NCBI RefSeq assembly: GCF_016634425.1
Contig: NZ_JAEPES010000002.1
Coordinates: 544,722-608,721 of the forward strand
DNA from: Lacisediminihabitans changchengi
GTDB lineage: Bacteria > Actinomycetota > Actinomycetes > Actinomycetales > Microbacteriaceae
Direction: 5' to 3'
DNA: 64,000 nucleotides
Within the stretch, counting starts at the first letter, position 1. Each line of letters begins with the position of its first letter. The notes under the pieces were generated by a model. The model was not told the DNA's origin. It was given only the letters and a program-made list of their open reading frames with translations, and searched no databases. Position numbers and translations under genes: made by a program. Positions 1 through 8,512 of the stretch are shown piece by piece.

Positions 1-11
1 AGACTGACGGG

Positions 12-695
12 ATGGCGAGAGCGCGGCGAACGGAACGAGGTGCTGGTGTGCCCGCGCGACGCTGGCTCGCCGCATCCGTCGCCCTCGTGTCACTCACGGG
101 GCTCGCTGGGTGCAGCTCGATAGCGTCAGAGCCGATGACCGCGGTGGATCGGCAACAGATCCGAACGGCTGTGCTCGACGAAATGTGGCAACCGATCGGC
201 GCGTCGTATCCGGAGGCATTTCGGCCGCGCATCACGGTGACCCACACCGTGCCGGATGCCGACTGGCCCACGCGTATCGTCGCGTGCTTGAAGGATCGTG
301 GATACCAGGCTGTCGCGCTTCCCAACGATTACGCCTACACCTCCACCCAGGGTCAGACCTATCTGCAGTACAGCATCGACGGCTACATCTGCAACGCGAC
401 CTGGATCAAGCAGTCGGAGGTGGAGCGACGGATGACATCGCAGCAGCGCGACGCACTGGAGCGTTACCAGAAGGCGGTGGTGCGGCCGTGTCTGCTGCTG
501 TCTGGCGCTCGGTCGCGGGAAGCGCCCGATCGATTCGCGGCCGGGAGCATCACCGGACAGGGCAACTGGAACCCATACGACGTCGTGTGGGCGAGCGGTC
601 TCGAGCCGCGAGCTCTCGCCTATCTCGAGCAGCGCTGCCCACCGATTCCGGTGTGGATGGACACCGCAAACATTGTTTCCGGTCGACGGGAATAG
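12..695 (+). CDS. Predicted lipoprotein of unknown function
   Basis: A 227-residue secreted protein. The N-terminus has an Arg-rich segment, a hydrophobic stretch (about residues 19-31) and a lipobox Leu-Ala-Gly-Cys at 31-34, so the mature protein should be lipid-anchored at Cys34 on the outer face of the membrane. Four further cysteines in the body could form two disulfides. I do not recognise the family, and there are no catalytic motifs or internal repeats. The start lies only 11 bases into the window, so its promoter and any operon partner are not visible. The next gene begins about 58 bases downstream behind its own operator-like palindrome, so a shared function is not implied. Confidence 0.75.
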   Translation: MARARRTERGAGVPARRWLAASVALVSLTGLAGCSSIASEPMTAVDRQQIRTAVLDEMWQPIGASYPEAFRPRITVTHTVPDADWPTRIVACLKDRGYQAVALPNDYAYTSTQGQTYLQYSIDGYICNATWIKQSEVERRMTSQQRDALERYQKAVVRPCLLLSGARSREAPDRFAAGSITGQGNWNPYDVVWASGLEPRALAYLEQRCPPIPVWMDTANIVSGRRE

Positions 696-719
696 TTTCG
701 GGCGCCGAGTGTTGATAGT

Positions 720-735
720 CTATGCAAACGCATAG
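720..735. promoter_or_regulatory. Inverted repeat at the start of the LLM monooxygenase operon
   Basis: CTATGC-AAAC-GCATAG is a perfect 6-bp inverted repeat placed 5 bases before ATG 741. A TAGTCT hexamer at 716-721 could be the -10 element, so the dyad would lie over the transcription start. This position suits a repressor operator, but the regulator is not identified. Confidence 0.4.
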
Positions 736-752
736 AACGGATGGAAAACCCC

Positions 753-1865
753 ATGCAATTCGGAATCTTCACTGTCGGAGACGTCACCACGGACCCGACC
801 GATGGACACACACCCAGTGAGAACGAGCGCATCAAGAACATTCTCACCATCGCCCAGAAGGCGGAAGAGGTCGGCCTCGACGTCTTCGCTCTCGGTGAGC
901 ACCACAATGAACCCTTCGTTCCGAGCTCGCCCACGACAATGCTCGGCTATGTCGCCGCCAAGACCTCCACGCTGCTGCTGTCGACCGCCACGACGCTGAT
1001 CACCACCAATGACCCGGTGAAGATCGCCGAGGACTACGCAATGCTGCAGCACGTGGCCGACGGCCGCGTCGACCTCATGATGGGCCGCGGTAACACCGGC
1101 CCCGTGTACCCGTGGTTCGGCAAGGACATCCGCGAGGGTATCCCGCTGGCGATCGAGAACTACGCGCTGCTTCACCGTCTCTGGACCGAGCACACGGTCG
1201 ACTGGCAGGGCAAGTTCCGCACCCCGCTGCAGGGCTTCACCTCGACTCCACGTCCGCTCGACGACGTCGCGCCGTTCGTGTGGCACGGCAGCATCCGCTC
1301 TCCTGAGATCGCCGAGCAGGCCGCCTTCTACGGTGACGGCTTCTTCGCGAACAACATCTTCTGGCCCAAGGAGCACTACATGAAGCTCATCGGGTACTAC
1401 CGCAACCGCTTCGAGCACTACGGACACGGCACCGCCGAGCAGGCGATCGTCGGTCTCGGTGGCCAGGCCTTCATGTCGAAGAACTCGCAGGACGCGGTGA
1501 ACAAGTTCCGCCCGTACTTCGACAACGCCCCGGTCTACGGCCACGGCCCGTCGATGGAGGACTTCACCGAGCAGACCCCGCTCACCGTGGGCAGCCCGCA
1601 GCAGGTCATCGACCGGTACGCGTCGATGCGCGAGCACTTCGGCGACTACCAGCGTCAGCTGTTCCTCATGGACCACGCCGGACTGCCGCTGAAGACCGTT
1701 CTCGAGCAGCTCGACATCCTCGGCGAGGAGGTCGTGCCGGTGCTCCGCAAGGAGATGGCGAAGGACCGCCCCGCCTCCGTGCCGGACGGCCCCACTCACG
1801 CCTCGCTCGTCGCAAAGCGCGACGCAGCGGTGGCGTCGGCCCCCGAGCTCGTCGAAGGGCGGTGA
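753..1865 (+). CDS. LLM-class flavin-dependent oxidoreductase, CE1758-like
   Basis: A 370-residue luciferase-like monooxygenase with the F420/FMN TIM-barrel fold. The N-terminus (MQFGIFTVGD), the segment LGEHHNEPF and the segment HVADGRVDLMMGRG are typical of the LLM subfamily that is encoded next to a dedicated FMN reductase (Corynebacterium CE1758/CE1759 type). The substrate is unknown; reduced flavin is probably supplied by the next gene, whose start overlaps this stop. ATG 753 has GGATGG about 8 bases upstream; ATG 741 is an in-frame alternative adding four residues. The last residues (Pro-Glu-Leu-Val-Glu-Gly-Arg) come from a dispersed repeat rather than the conserved fold. Confidence 0.85.
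   Translation: MQFGIFTVGDVTTDPTDGHTPSENERIKNILTIAQKAEEVGLDVFALGEHHNEPFVPSSPTTMLGYVAAKTSTLLLSTATTLITTNDPVKIAEDYAMLQHVADGRVDLMMGRGNTGPVYPWFGKDIREGIPLAIENYALLHRLWTEHTVDWQGKFRTPLQGFTSTPRPLDDVAPFVWHGSIRSPEIAEQAAFYGDGFFANNIFWPKEHYMKLIGYYRNRFEHYGHGTAEQAIVGLGGQAFMSKNSQDAVNKFRPYFDNAPVYGHGPSMEDFTEQTPLTVGSPQQVIDRYASMREHFGDYQRQLFLMDHAGLPLKTVLEQLDILGEEVVPVLRKEMAKDRPASVPDGPTHASLVAKRDAAVASAPELVEGR
1843..1859 (+). repeat. Dispersed repeat, CCTGAGCTTGTCGAAGGG family
   Basis: CCGAGCTCGTCGAAGGG forms the last codons of the LLM gene. It matches, with small differences, the copy at 24468-24484 and, in reverse complement, the two CTTCGACAGGCTCAG copies inside pheT at 48461 and 48483. Confidence 0.55.
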
Positions 1866-2530
1866 CAGAGATGACGACACGCAGACTTGCCGTCGTCTCC
1901 GCCGGTCTCAGTCAGCCCTCGTCCACGCGCCTGCTCGCCGACCGTCTCGCTGAGACGGTCGTGCGGCGGCTGCGTGACGACCAGGTGGACGGTGAGCCGA
2001 TCGAGGTGCAGGTCGACGTTATCGATCTGCGCGACTTCGCCCAGGACATCACCAACAACCTGATCACCGGCTTCGCGAGTCCGAAACTCGAAGCGGCGAT
2101 CGAGAAGGTGACCACGGCGGACGGCCTCATCGCCGTCACGCCGATCTTCACCACCAGCTACAGCGGGCTGTTCAAGTCGTTCATCGACGTGCTCGACCCG
2201 CAGTCGTTGACCGACATGTCGGTGCTCATCGCCGCGACCGGAGGCACCGAGCGTCACTCGCTCGCTCTGGACTACTCGGTGCGCCCCCTGTTCAGCTACC
2301 TGCACGCGACCGTGGTCCCGACCGGCGTCTACGCCGCGTCGAGCGACTGGGGCACAGCGGATGCCGCCGGCGCAACCGGTACCGGACAGCCGAGCCTTGC
2401 GAGCCGCATCGAGCGTGCCGCGGGCGAACTGGCCGCGCTGGTGCGCGTCTCGGACCGCTCGAGTCGAGTCATCGATCCGTTCGCCCTCCCGGTCGGGTTC
2501 AGCCCGGTCGGCGGCTACGGCGCTCAGTAA
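1862..2530 (+). CDS. NAD(P)H-dependent FMN reductase partner of the LLM enzyme, CE1759-like
   Basis: A 222-residue flavodoxin-like FMN reductase. The phosphate-binding loop SAGLSQPSSTRLLAD is near the N-terminus, and VTPIFTTSYSGLFKSF around residue 95 matches the flavin-contacting PxxxxSYxGLFK region of this family. It should make reduced FMN for the upstream monooxygenase. GTG 1862 overlaps the upstream stop as GTGA, indicating translational coupling; ATG 1871 is an equally plausible start that loses three residues. A 16-bp-stem terminator follows, so the pair appears to be a complete two-gene operon. Confidence 0.85.
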   Translation: MTEMTTRRLAVVSAGLSQPSSTRLLADRLAETVVRRLRDDQVDGEPIEVQVDVIDLRDFAQDITNNLITGFASPKLEAAIEKVTTADGLIAVTPIFTTSYSGLFKSFIDVLDPQSLTDMSVLIAATGGTERHSLALDYSVRPLFSYLHATVVPTGVYAASSDWGTADAAGATGTGQPSLASRIERAAGELAALVRVSDRSSRVIDPFALPVGFSPVGGYGAQ

Positions 2531-2555
2531 CGGCCGCAGCAGGTTCACGGAGTTC

Positions 2556-2613
2556 GGCGGGAGCCGAGCGGTTCGGCTGACGCCGTGCCGCTCGGCTCCC
2601 GCCTTTCTTCGTT
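2556..2613 (+). terminator. Rho-independent terminator of the LLM/FMN reductase operon
   Basis: GGCGGGAGCCGAGCGG (2556-2571) pairs perfectly with CCGCTCGGCTCCCGCC (2588-2603) and is followed by TTTCTTCGTT. Confidence 0.85.
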
Positions 2614-2685
2614 CGGAGCCCGCCTCGCGTGGCTCGCCCATTGCCGGCGTCCCACCTTCCGCTATCGCTTCGCCAGCCCCGCGAT

Positions 2686-3576
2686 TCAGGCCCGGCGAGC
2701 GCCCACGAACCGCTCGGCCAGCAGGTCGAGCAGCGCGGCGATCGCCGGACTGGCCCCCGGGCGCGTGATCGCGCTCAGGCTCCACGTGACCGGTGGCTCG
2801 AGCGTCACCGCCGAGGTCGCGGGCGTGGGGGAGTAGGCCACGATGGGAATCACCGCGATCCCGAGTCCGGCCGCAACGAACTGTGCCACGGCGCCCAGTT
2901 CCGACACCTGCGCACCGATCGTGCGACTGAGACCGCGCTCGGCGAGAGCGCGATCGATAATCACCCGGTTGCCAAAACCTGCAGGGGTGTCGACCCAGGT
3001 CTCCGTGGTCAGCTCGGCCAGGTCTACCTGGGCTCGACCGGCCAGCGGGTGGGAGGAGGGGACGATCGCGACAAAATCGCTGCGCGTGAGTTCGAGCACC
3101 TGGAACCCGGCGAGGTCTTGCGCCGCGAGCCCCATGAACGCGAGGTCGACCCGCCCCCGTCGCACATCGTCGGTGAATCCGGTCGAGCCGGAGGCGGATG
3201 CCGTGAGCTGCAGATCGACCAGCGGATAGCGCTCGTGGAACTCTCCGAATAGTCCAGGCAGGTCGAGGTAGTCGAGGCTGGTGAAGATCCCCACTCGCAA
3301 CCGCCCGCGAATATCGCGGCTGTTCTCTGCAGCGGCGCTGCGCACGCGGTCGATCGCCTCGATCGCCGATCGTGCCTCCGGAAGTGCTCTGCTGCCGGCG
3401 GAGGTGAGCGCGACCCGCTTCGTCGAGCGCTCGAACAGCGGCGTGCCGAGGTCGTGCTCCAGAGACCGGATGCCCGCCGACACGGTGGACTGCACCGCGA
3501 ACAGGCGGGCGGCAGCCCGGGTGAAATTCAGTTCTTCGGCGACGGCGACAAAGTATTCGAGCTGACGGGTGTCCAT
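2686..3576 (-). CDS. LysR-family transcriptional regulator
   Basis: A 296-residue LTTR. It begins MDTRQLEYFVAVAEELNFTR, the standard winged-HTH opening, with the recognition region (AVQSTVSAGIRSLE) to about residue 45 and a periplasmic-binding-like effector domain from about residue 90. The effector is unknown. It is divergent from the MFS transporter gene with only 54 bases between the start codons, and this gap carries ATTGA/TCAAT dyads of the LysR T-N11-A type. It is therefore a likely regulator of that transporter and of itself. Confidence 0.9.
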   Translation of the reverse strand: MDTRQLEYFVAVAEELNFTRAAARLFAVQSTVSAGIRSLEHDLGTPLFERSTKRVALTSAGSRALPEARSAIEAIDRVRSAAAENSRDIRGRLRVGIFTSLDYLDLPGLFGEFHERYPLVDLQLTASASGSTGFTDDVRRGRVDLAFMGLAAQDLAGFQVLELTRSDFVAIVPSSHPLAGRAQVDLAELTTETWVDTPAGFGNRVIIDRALAERGLSRTIGAQVSELGAVAQFVAAGLGIAVIPIVAYSPTPATSAVTLEPPVTWSLSAITRPGASPAIAALLDLLAERFVGARRA

Positions 3577-3579
3577 CGG

Positions 3580-3613
3580 TCAATTATCGAGTAAAACGAT
3601 TGAATTTATCAAT
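3580..3613. promoter_or_regulatory. Candidate LysR operator between the divergent regulator and transporter genes
   Basis: Three half-sites are visible: TCAAT 3580-3584, ATTGA 3599-3603 and TCAAT 3609-3613. The last two form a perfect ATTGA-N5-TCAAT dyad, and the first with the second forms a longer TCAAT-N14-ATTGA dyad. The segment is AT-rich compared with its surroundings and lies entirely between the two starts. Confidence 0.5.
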
Positions 3614-3630
3614 GACAGTCGTTGGACACG

Positions 3631-4926
3631 ATGACAAGTTCGTCGCACACTGAAGCCATGACATCGCTTCTCCCGCCGTCCACCGACGCCGTCCCCACCG
3701 TTCTTACCTCCGCTGTTCCCACCCCCGCCGCGCGCGTTCGCGGTCGCCGCGCTCACGGAGCGGGTTTCTGGATAATCGCCGCCGTCTTCCTCACGGTCAT
3801 GGCGTTCTCGACCATTCCCACCCCGCTGTACTCGCTCTATCAGGCACGCGACGGCTTCGCCACCTTCCTGCTCACCGTGATCTTCGCGGTCTACGCCGTC
3901 GGTGTGATCGCCAGCCTCTACCTCGCCGGTCACATCAGTGACTGGCTGGGGCGCCGCCGCATCATTCTGATCGCCGTGCTCATCGAGCTCGTGGCCGCCG
4001 TGCTCTTTCTGGTCTGGCCATCGGTGCCGGGTCTGCTGGTCGCCCGCTTCATCTCCGGCGTCGGCGTCGGCGCGCTCACGGCGACGGCGACGGCACACCT
4101 GAGCGAACTGCGCGCGGTGTCCCGGCCCGAGGAGGGCGGTCGTTTCTCGAGCACCGTCTCCACCTTCGTCAACAATGGCGGACTCGCTCTCGGCCCGCTC
4201 ATCGCCGGCTTCATCGCGCAGTGGATCGCCGGACCGCTGCAGGTTCCGTACGTGCTCTTCATCGTGCTGTTGGCCCTGGCCGCCCTCGCGCTCTCCCTTG
4301 TTCCGGAGACCGTCGAAAAGCAGGAGGAGCGTCGTGCATACGCCCCGCAGCGGATGTCTCTTCCGCGTGAATCCCGTGGCGCCTTCTGGTCGGCGGCGAT
4401 CGCGGCGCTCTCGGCCTTCGCCATCTTCGGACTCTTCACCTCGCTCGCGCCGAGCTTCCTCGCCGGAACCCTGCACGAGACGTCGCACTTCGTCGCCGGC
4501 CTCGCGACCTTCTCGGTCTTTGGTGCCGCCGCTGTCGCCCAGCTGCTGACCAGCCGGATGTCGCTGGTCAGCCAGGTGCGACTGGCAGCGACATTCATGG
4601 CGGTCGGCCTCGCCGCACTGTCTGCCGGAGCGCTTCTCGCCAACCTTCCGCTGTTCATTGTGGCCGGGATCGTGGCCGGAGCCGGAGTCGGCGTGCAGTT
4701 CCGTTCCTCGGTGGCGGTCGCAGCATCCCTCGCCCTCCCGCCACGGCGCGGAGAGGTCATGGCCGCGCTGTTCCTCGTCGCGTACATCGGACTGACGGTG
4801 CCCGTGCTGCTCGTCGGCCTCGCGCTGGCGTTCCTGCCGAGCGCCGCGGTGCTGGTCGGGTTCTCGGTGGTGGTGATCGTGCTGGCCGTCGGTTCCAGCC
4901 TGGCGATGGCTCGCCGCAACGCATAA
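3631..4926 (+). CDS. MFS transporter, probably drug or metabolite efflux
   Basis: A roughly 431-residue major facilitator protein with about 12 hydrophobic segments. The cytoplasmic loop after TM2 carries motif A (GHISDWLGRRR), diagnostic of MFS. The first about 45 residues are polar and Pro/Ala-rich. Substrate cannot be read from sequence. It is divergent from the LysR gene and probably controlled by it. The start is uncertain: TTG 3622, ATG 3631 and ATG 3658 are in frame and none has a strong Shine-Dalgarno. A GC-rich dyad follows the stop codon. Confidence 0.85.
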   Translation: MTSSSHTEAMTSLLPPSTDAVPTVLTSAVPTPAARVRGRRAHGAGFWIIAAVFLTVMAFSTIPTPLYSLYQARDGFATFLLTVIFAVYAVGVIASLYLAGHISDWLGRRRIILIAVLIELVAAVLFLVWPSVPGLLVARFISGVGVGALTATATAHLSELRAVSRPEEGGRFSSTVSTFVNNGGLALGPLIAGFIAQWIAGPLQVPYVLFIVLLALAALALSLVPETVEKQEERRAYAPQRMSLPRESRGAFWSAAIAALSAFAIFGLFTSLAPSFLAGTLHETSHFVAGLATFSVFGAAAVAQLLTSRMSLVSQVRLAATFMAVGLAALSAGALLANLPLFIVAGIVAGAGVGVQFRSSVAVAASLALPPRRGEVMAALFLVAYIGLTVPVLLVGLALAFLPSAAVLVGFSVVVIVLAVGSSLAMARRNA

Positions 4927-4964
4927 CGCCCAGGGCATAGGGCCCAGGGCCTAGCGCCGCACGC

Positions 4965-5005
4965 ACGGATGGCCGGTTCCCTGGTGGTGGGGACCGGCCA
5001 TCCGT
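4965..5005 (+). terminator. Terminator-like hairpin after the MFS gene
   Basis: ACGGATGGCCGGT (4965-4977) pairs perfectly with ACCGGCCATCCGT (4993-5005), and the stem extends by three more pairs. There is no U-tract, which is common in high-GC actinobacteria. Confidence 0.6.
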
Positions 5006-5061
5006 CATTGCTCGCGCCGCGCCGGATGTGTACTTGCTGGGTGAGCGACACACCGGGCTGG

Positions 5062-5354
5062 TAGTCTGGCGGAGGTTTGTCGGGTTTCTTATCTGGCGGA
5101 CCACGGAGCAGGCCAGGCACGAAGCTGGTCAGTAGTGGTGAAGTTCCGAACCGCACGGGTCGTCGCAACGGCAGCGGGATCGGCGCCTTTCTACTGTTGA
5201 CCAGAGCGGCACCCGACACTACGGGTGCGATGCCAAAGCGTCAGCGACCTCGTCCACGACGGACCGGTGGCGCCCCTTTCTGCCTACTCCTGCTCCTTGA
5301 TGCAGTCGCCCTCCATACGGGAGGACGACGTAAAACAAAGGAGAGAACCCCCAC
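5062..5354 (+). ncRNA. Long structured pnp leader, Actino-pnp RNA type
   Basis: The 428-base gap before pnp holds no gene. A TAGTCT hexamer at 5062-5067 could be the -10, giving a leader of about 280 bases. Within it CTGGTCAGTAG (5125-5135) pairs with CTACTGTTGACCAG (5191-5204), with a small bulge, closing a domain of about 80 nt. A conserved RNA motif called Actino-pnp is known in the 5' UTR of actinobacterial pnp genes and is thought to support autoregulation; position and shape fit. I assigned it from context and pairing, not from a covariance model. AAGGAGA about 10 bases before ATG 5355 is the ribosome site. Confidence 0.6.
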
Positions 5355-7634
5355 ATGGAGGGTCCAGAAATCAAATTCGCCGAAGCCGTTCTCGATAACG
5401 GTAAGTTCGGCACGCGTACGGTCCGCTTCGAGACCGGCCGCCTTGCACAGCAGGCTCAGGGAGCAGTTGCTGCCTACCTCGACGAAGACACCATGCTGCT
5501 GAGCGCGACCAGCGCCAGCAAGCACCCCAAGGACAACTTCGACTTCTTCCCGCTGACGGTGGATGTCGAAGAGCGTTCGTACGCCGCCGGCAAGATCCCC
5601 GGATCGTTCTTCCGTCGCGAGGGTCGCCCGTCGACCGAGGCGATCCTGGTCTGCCGTCTGATCGACCGGCCGCTGCGCCCGTCGTTCGTTGAGGGGCTCC
5701 GCAACGAGGTCCAGATCGTCATCACCGTGCTGTCCATCGCACCCGGTGAGTTCTACGACGCCCTCGCCATCAACGCGGCCTCCGCGTCGACCCAGATCTC
5801 GGGCCTGCCGTTCAGCGGCCCGATCGGCGGCATCCGTCTCGCCCTGATCGATGGCCAGTGGGTCGCGTTCCCGAAGTACGAGCAGCTCGAGCGCGCGGTC
5901 TTCGACCTCACGGTCGCCGGTCGTCTCATCACGAACGCCGACGGTTCAGAAGATGTCGCGATCATGATGGTCGAGGCCGAGGCAACCGAGCACGCCTGGG
6001 GACTCATTCAGGGTGGAGCCACCAAGCCCGACGAGGCAATCGTCGCGCAGGGTCTCGAGGCGTCCAAGCCGTTCCTGATGCAGCTCATCAAGGCGCAGTC
6101 CGAGATGGCGGCGCAGTCGGCCAAGCCGATCGCTGACTACCCGGTCTTCCTGCCGTACGACGGCCAGACCTACGACGTCGTCGCGGGCATCGCCTACGAC
6201 GAGCTCAAGGGCATCTACCAGATCGCCGACAAGACCGAGCGCCAGAACGCCGACGACGCACTGAAGGACCGCGTCAAGGCAGAGGTCGCCGCGAAGGTCG
6301 ACGCGGGAGAGCTCGACTCCTCCGCGAACGGTCAGGTCAGTGCCGCATACAAGTCGGTCACCAAGAAGATCGTGCGTGGACGCATCCTCACCGAGGGTGT
6401 GCGCATCGACGGTCGTGGGCTGTCTGACATCCGCCCGCTCGACGCCGAGGTGCAGGTCATCCCGCGCGTTCACGGTTCCGCGATCTTCCAGCGTGGCGAG
6501 ACCCAGATCCTGGGTGTCACCACGCTGAACATGCTCAAGATGGAGCAGCAGATCGACAGCCTGGCGCCGGTCACCAAGAAGCGCTACATGCACCACTACA
6601 ACTTCCCGCCGTACTCGACCGGTGAGACCGGTCGTGTCGGCAGCCCCAAGCGTCGCGAGATCGGGCACGGCTTCCTCGCCGAGCGCGCCCTCGTGCCGGT
6701 GCTGCCGCCCCGCGAGGAGTTCCCCTACGCGATCCGCCAGGTCTCCGAGGCTCTCGGTTCCAACGGTTCGACGTCGATGGGTTCCGTCTGTGCTTCGACC
6801 CTGTCGCTGCTCAACGCCGGTGTGCCGCTTCGCGCCCCGGTCGCCGGCATCGCCATGGGCCTCGTCTCCGACCAGGTCGACGGTGAGACCCGCTACGCGG
6901 CGCTGACCGACATCCTCGGTGCAGAAGACGCTCTCGGCGACATGGACTTCAAGGTCGCCGGTACCTCCGAGTTCGTCACCGCGATCCAGCTCGACACCAA
7001 GCTCGACGGCATCCCGTCGTCGGTTCTGGATGGCGCGCTGAAGCAGGCCAAGGAGGCTCGCACCGCGATCCTCTCGGTCATCAACGCGGCGATCGACGCC
7101 CCGGACGAGATGGCCCCGACCGCGCCCCGCGTGATCTCGGTCCAGATCCCGATCGACAAGATCGGCGAGCTGATCGGCCCGAAGGGCAAGACGATCAACC
7201 AGATCCAGGATGACACCGGAGCCGACATCTCGATCGAAGATGACGGAACCGTGTACATCGGTGCCGTCGACGGCCCGTCGGCGGAGGCAGCTCGCGCGGC
7301 GGTCAACGCCATCGCGAACCCGCTGAACCCCGAGGTCGGCGAGCGCTTCCTCGGAACCGTCGTCAAGATCGCGACCTTCGGTGCGTTCGTCTCGCTCACC
7401 CCCGGTAAGGACGGCCTGCTGCACATCAGCGAGGTCCGCAAGCTCGCCGGTGGCAAGCGTGTCGAGAACGTCGAAGACGTGCTCTCCGTCGGCCAGAAGA
7501 TCCAGGTGCAGATCACCAAGATCGACGACCGTGGAAAGCTGTCGCTCGCGCCGGTCGAGGCCGATGACGCTGCGGCCGAGCCGGTCGAGTCGATCGCGGA
7601 GTTCTCCGAGGCCGAGTCGCTGAACGACAACTAG
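5355..7634 (+). CDS. pnp: Polyribonucleotide nucleotidyltransferase (PNPase)
   Basis: A 759-residue 3'-5' phosphorolytic exoribonuclease and RNA polymerase, acting in mRNA decay with RNase J. Order: first RNase PH domain (about 15-150), all-helical linker, second RNase PH domain (about 360-560, with [22 protein letters not shown]), KH domain (about 595-640, [13 protein letters not shown]) and S1 domain (about 661-735, [13 protein letters not shown]). The length is full for the family. The upstream leader suggests autoregulation. The usual neighbour rpsO is absent from the 5 kb upstream that can be seen. A strong 17-bp terminator follows. Confidence 0.97.
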   Translation: MEGPEIKFAEAVLDNGKFGTRTVRFETGRLAQQAQGAVAAYLDEDTMLLSATSASKHPKDNFDFFPLTVDVEERSYAAGKIPGSFFRREGRPSTEAILVCRLIDRPLRPSFVEGLRNEVQIVITVLSIAPGEFYDALAINAASASTQISGLPFSGPIGGIRLALIDGQWVAFPKYEQLERAVFDLTVAGRLITNADGSEDVAIMMVEAEATEHAWGLIQGGATKPDEAIVAQGLEASKPFLMQLIKAQSEMAAQSAKPIADYPVFLPYDGQTYDVVAGIAYDELKGIYQIADKTERQNADDALKDRVKAEVAAKVDAGELDSSANGQVSAAYKSVTKKIVRGRILTEGVRIDGRGLSDIRPLDAEVQVIPRVHGSAIFQRGETQILGVTTLNMLKMEQQIDSLAPVTKKRYMHHYNFPPYSTGETGRVGSPKRREIGHGFLAERALVPVLPPREEFPYAIRQVSEALGSNGSTSMGSVCASTLSLLNAGVPLRAPVAGIAMGLVSDQVDGETRYAALTDILGAEDALGDMDFKVAGTSEFVTAIQLDTKLDGIPSSVLDGALKQAKEARTAILSVINAAIDAPDEMAPTAPRVISVQIPIDKIGELIGPKGKTINQIQDDTGADISIEDDGTVYIGAVDGPSAEAARAAVNAIANPLNPEVGERFLGTVVKIATFGAFVSLTPGKDGLLHISEVRKLAGGKRVENVEDVLSVGQKIQVQITKIDDRGKLSLAPVEADDAAAEPVESIAEFSEAESLNDN

Positions 7635-7662
7635 TCCCGCCCGCGGGCGCTGCCCGCACAGC

Positions 7663-7706
7663 ACTAAGCCCGCCCCACGTTCGCGTGGGGCGGGCTTAGT
7701 CGTTTT
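7663..7706. terminator. Terminator between pnp and the convergent ybhB-like gene
   Basis: ACTAAGCCCGCCCCACG (7663-7679), loop TTCG, then the perfect complement at 7684-7700, followed by CGTTTT. Being symmetric, it can serve both convergent genes. Confidence 0.9.
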
Positions 7707-7748
7707 CGGGCCTGTCGTTTTCGGGCGTCTTTTCCGACGCGCGCGACG

Positions 7749-8264
7749 CTACGCCGCCGGTGTCTCCGCGGTGCCGACCAGGGTCGCCCGAGCGATCACG
7801 TTGTCGCGCATGACGAACCCCAGCACCGCGGGGGTCGCGCCATCCGGGACGTCGAGGGTGGCGACATCCAGAGCGCTCAGGGTGAAGAAGTACCGGTGCG
7901 CTCCGTGGCCGGGAGGGGGAGCGGCTCCCGCGTACTCGTCAGCTCTCATCTCGTTGGCAGAGGTGATCGCGCCATCGGGAAGCGTGCCATCGGTGCCGGC
8001 CCCAGCCGGAAGCTCGGTCGTGCCGGCCGGGATGTCGCGCACCGCCCAGTGCCAGAACCCGCTGCCGGTCGGGGCATCGGGGTCGTACACGGTGAGGACG
8101 AAGCTCTGGGTGCCATCCGGTGCACCGGACCAGTGGAGTTCGGGGGAGATGCCGCCTCCGTCGGCGCGGGCGGTAGCGGGAAGCGGACCATTCTGTACGA
8201 AGTCGGCGCTCTCCAGGGTGAAACGCGGTACATCGGGCAGGCGCCAGTGCGGGTCGTTGACCAT
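7749..8264 (-). CDS. YbhB/YbcL family Raf-kinase-inhibitor-like (PEBP) protein
   Basis: A 171-residue phosphatidylethanolamine-binding-like protein. Conserved ligand-pocket segments are visible: DPDAPTGSGFWHW with the DPDxP and HW residues, and GHGAHRYFFTLSALD with the GxHRYxF signature. The physiological role of the bacterial members is unclear. ATG 8264 is preferred over the upstream open frame because AAAGGATCTGG precedes it. It is convergent with pnp. Together with the AKR and TetR genes it separates pnp from the M16 peptidase gene, which adjoins pnp in many actinobacteria. Confidence 0.88.
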   Translation of the reverse strand: MVNDPHWRLPDVPRFTLESADFVQNGPLPATARADGGGISPELHWSGAPDGTQSFVLTVYDPDAPTGSGFWHWAVRDIPAGTTELPAGAGTDGTLPDGAITSANEMRADEYAGAAPPPGHGAHRYFFTLSALDVATLDVPDGATPAVLGFVMRDNVIARATLVGTAETPAA

Positions 8265-8512
8265 TCCAGATCCTTTCGAGATCGGCGGCCATCGCGCGAT
8301 CCTCTTGCCACGGTAGTCATGACAGCGAGCACCGCCAGTGCCTCGCTCGCACATTCGGCAAACCGTCAGGGCGACGGGCGAGATAACGATTGGTTCACGG
8401 CGCTGATATTGGTCGCTTCCTGGGCGGCGCGTCGGCTACTGTCGCACCCAGGGGGCCTGTATCGATCGTGCAGGACCGTGACGAGACATCGTCGAGACAC
8501 CGGGGGGTGCTC

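Noticed and set aside
720..1880. Long minus-strand frame opposite the LLM gene
   Set aside because: Mirror of the high-GC coding strand, full of low-complexity Arg/Val/Glu, with no recognisable family; the plus frame has clear LLM motifs.
5946..7664. 572-codon minus-strand frame opposite pnp
   Set aside because: Antisense shadow produced by third-position GC bias; no ribosome site or motifs.
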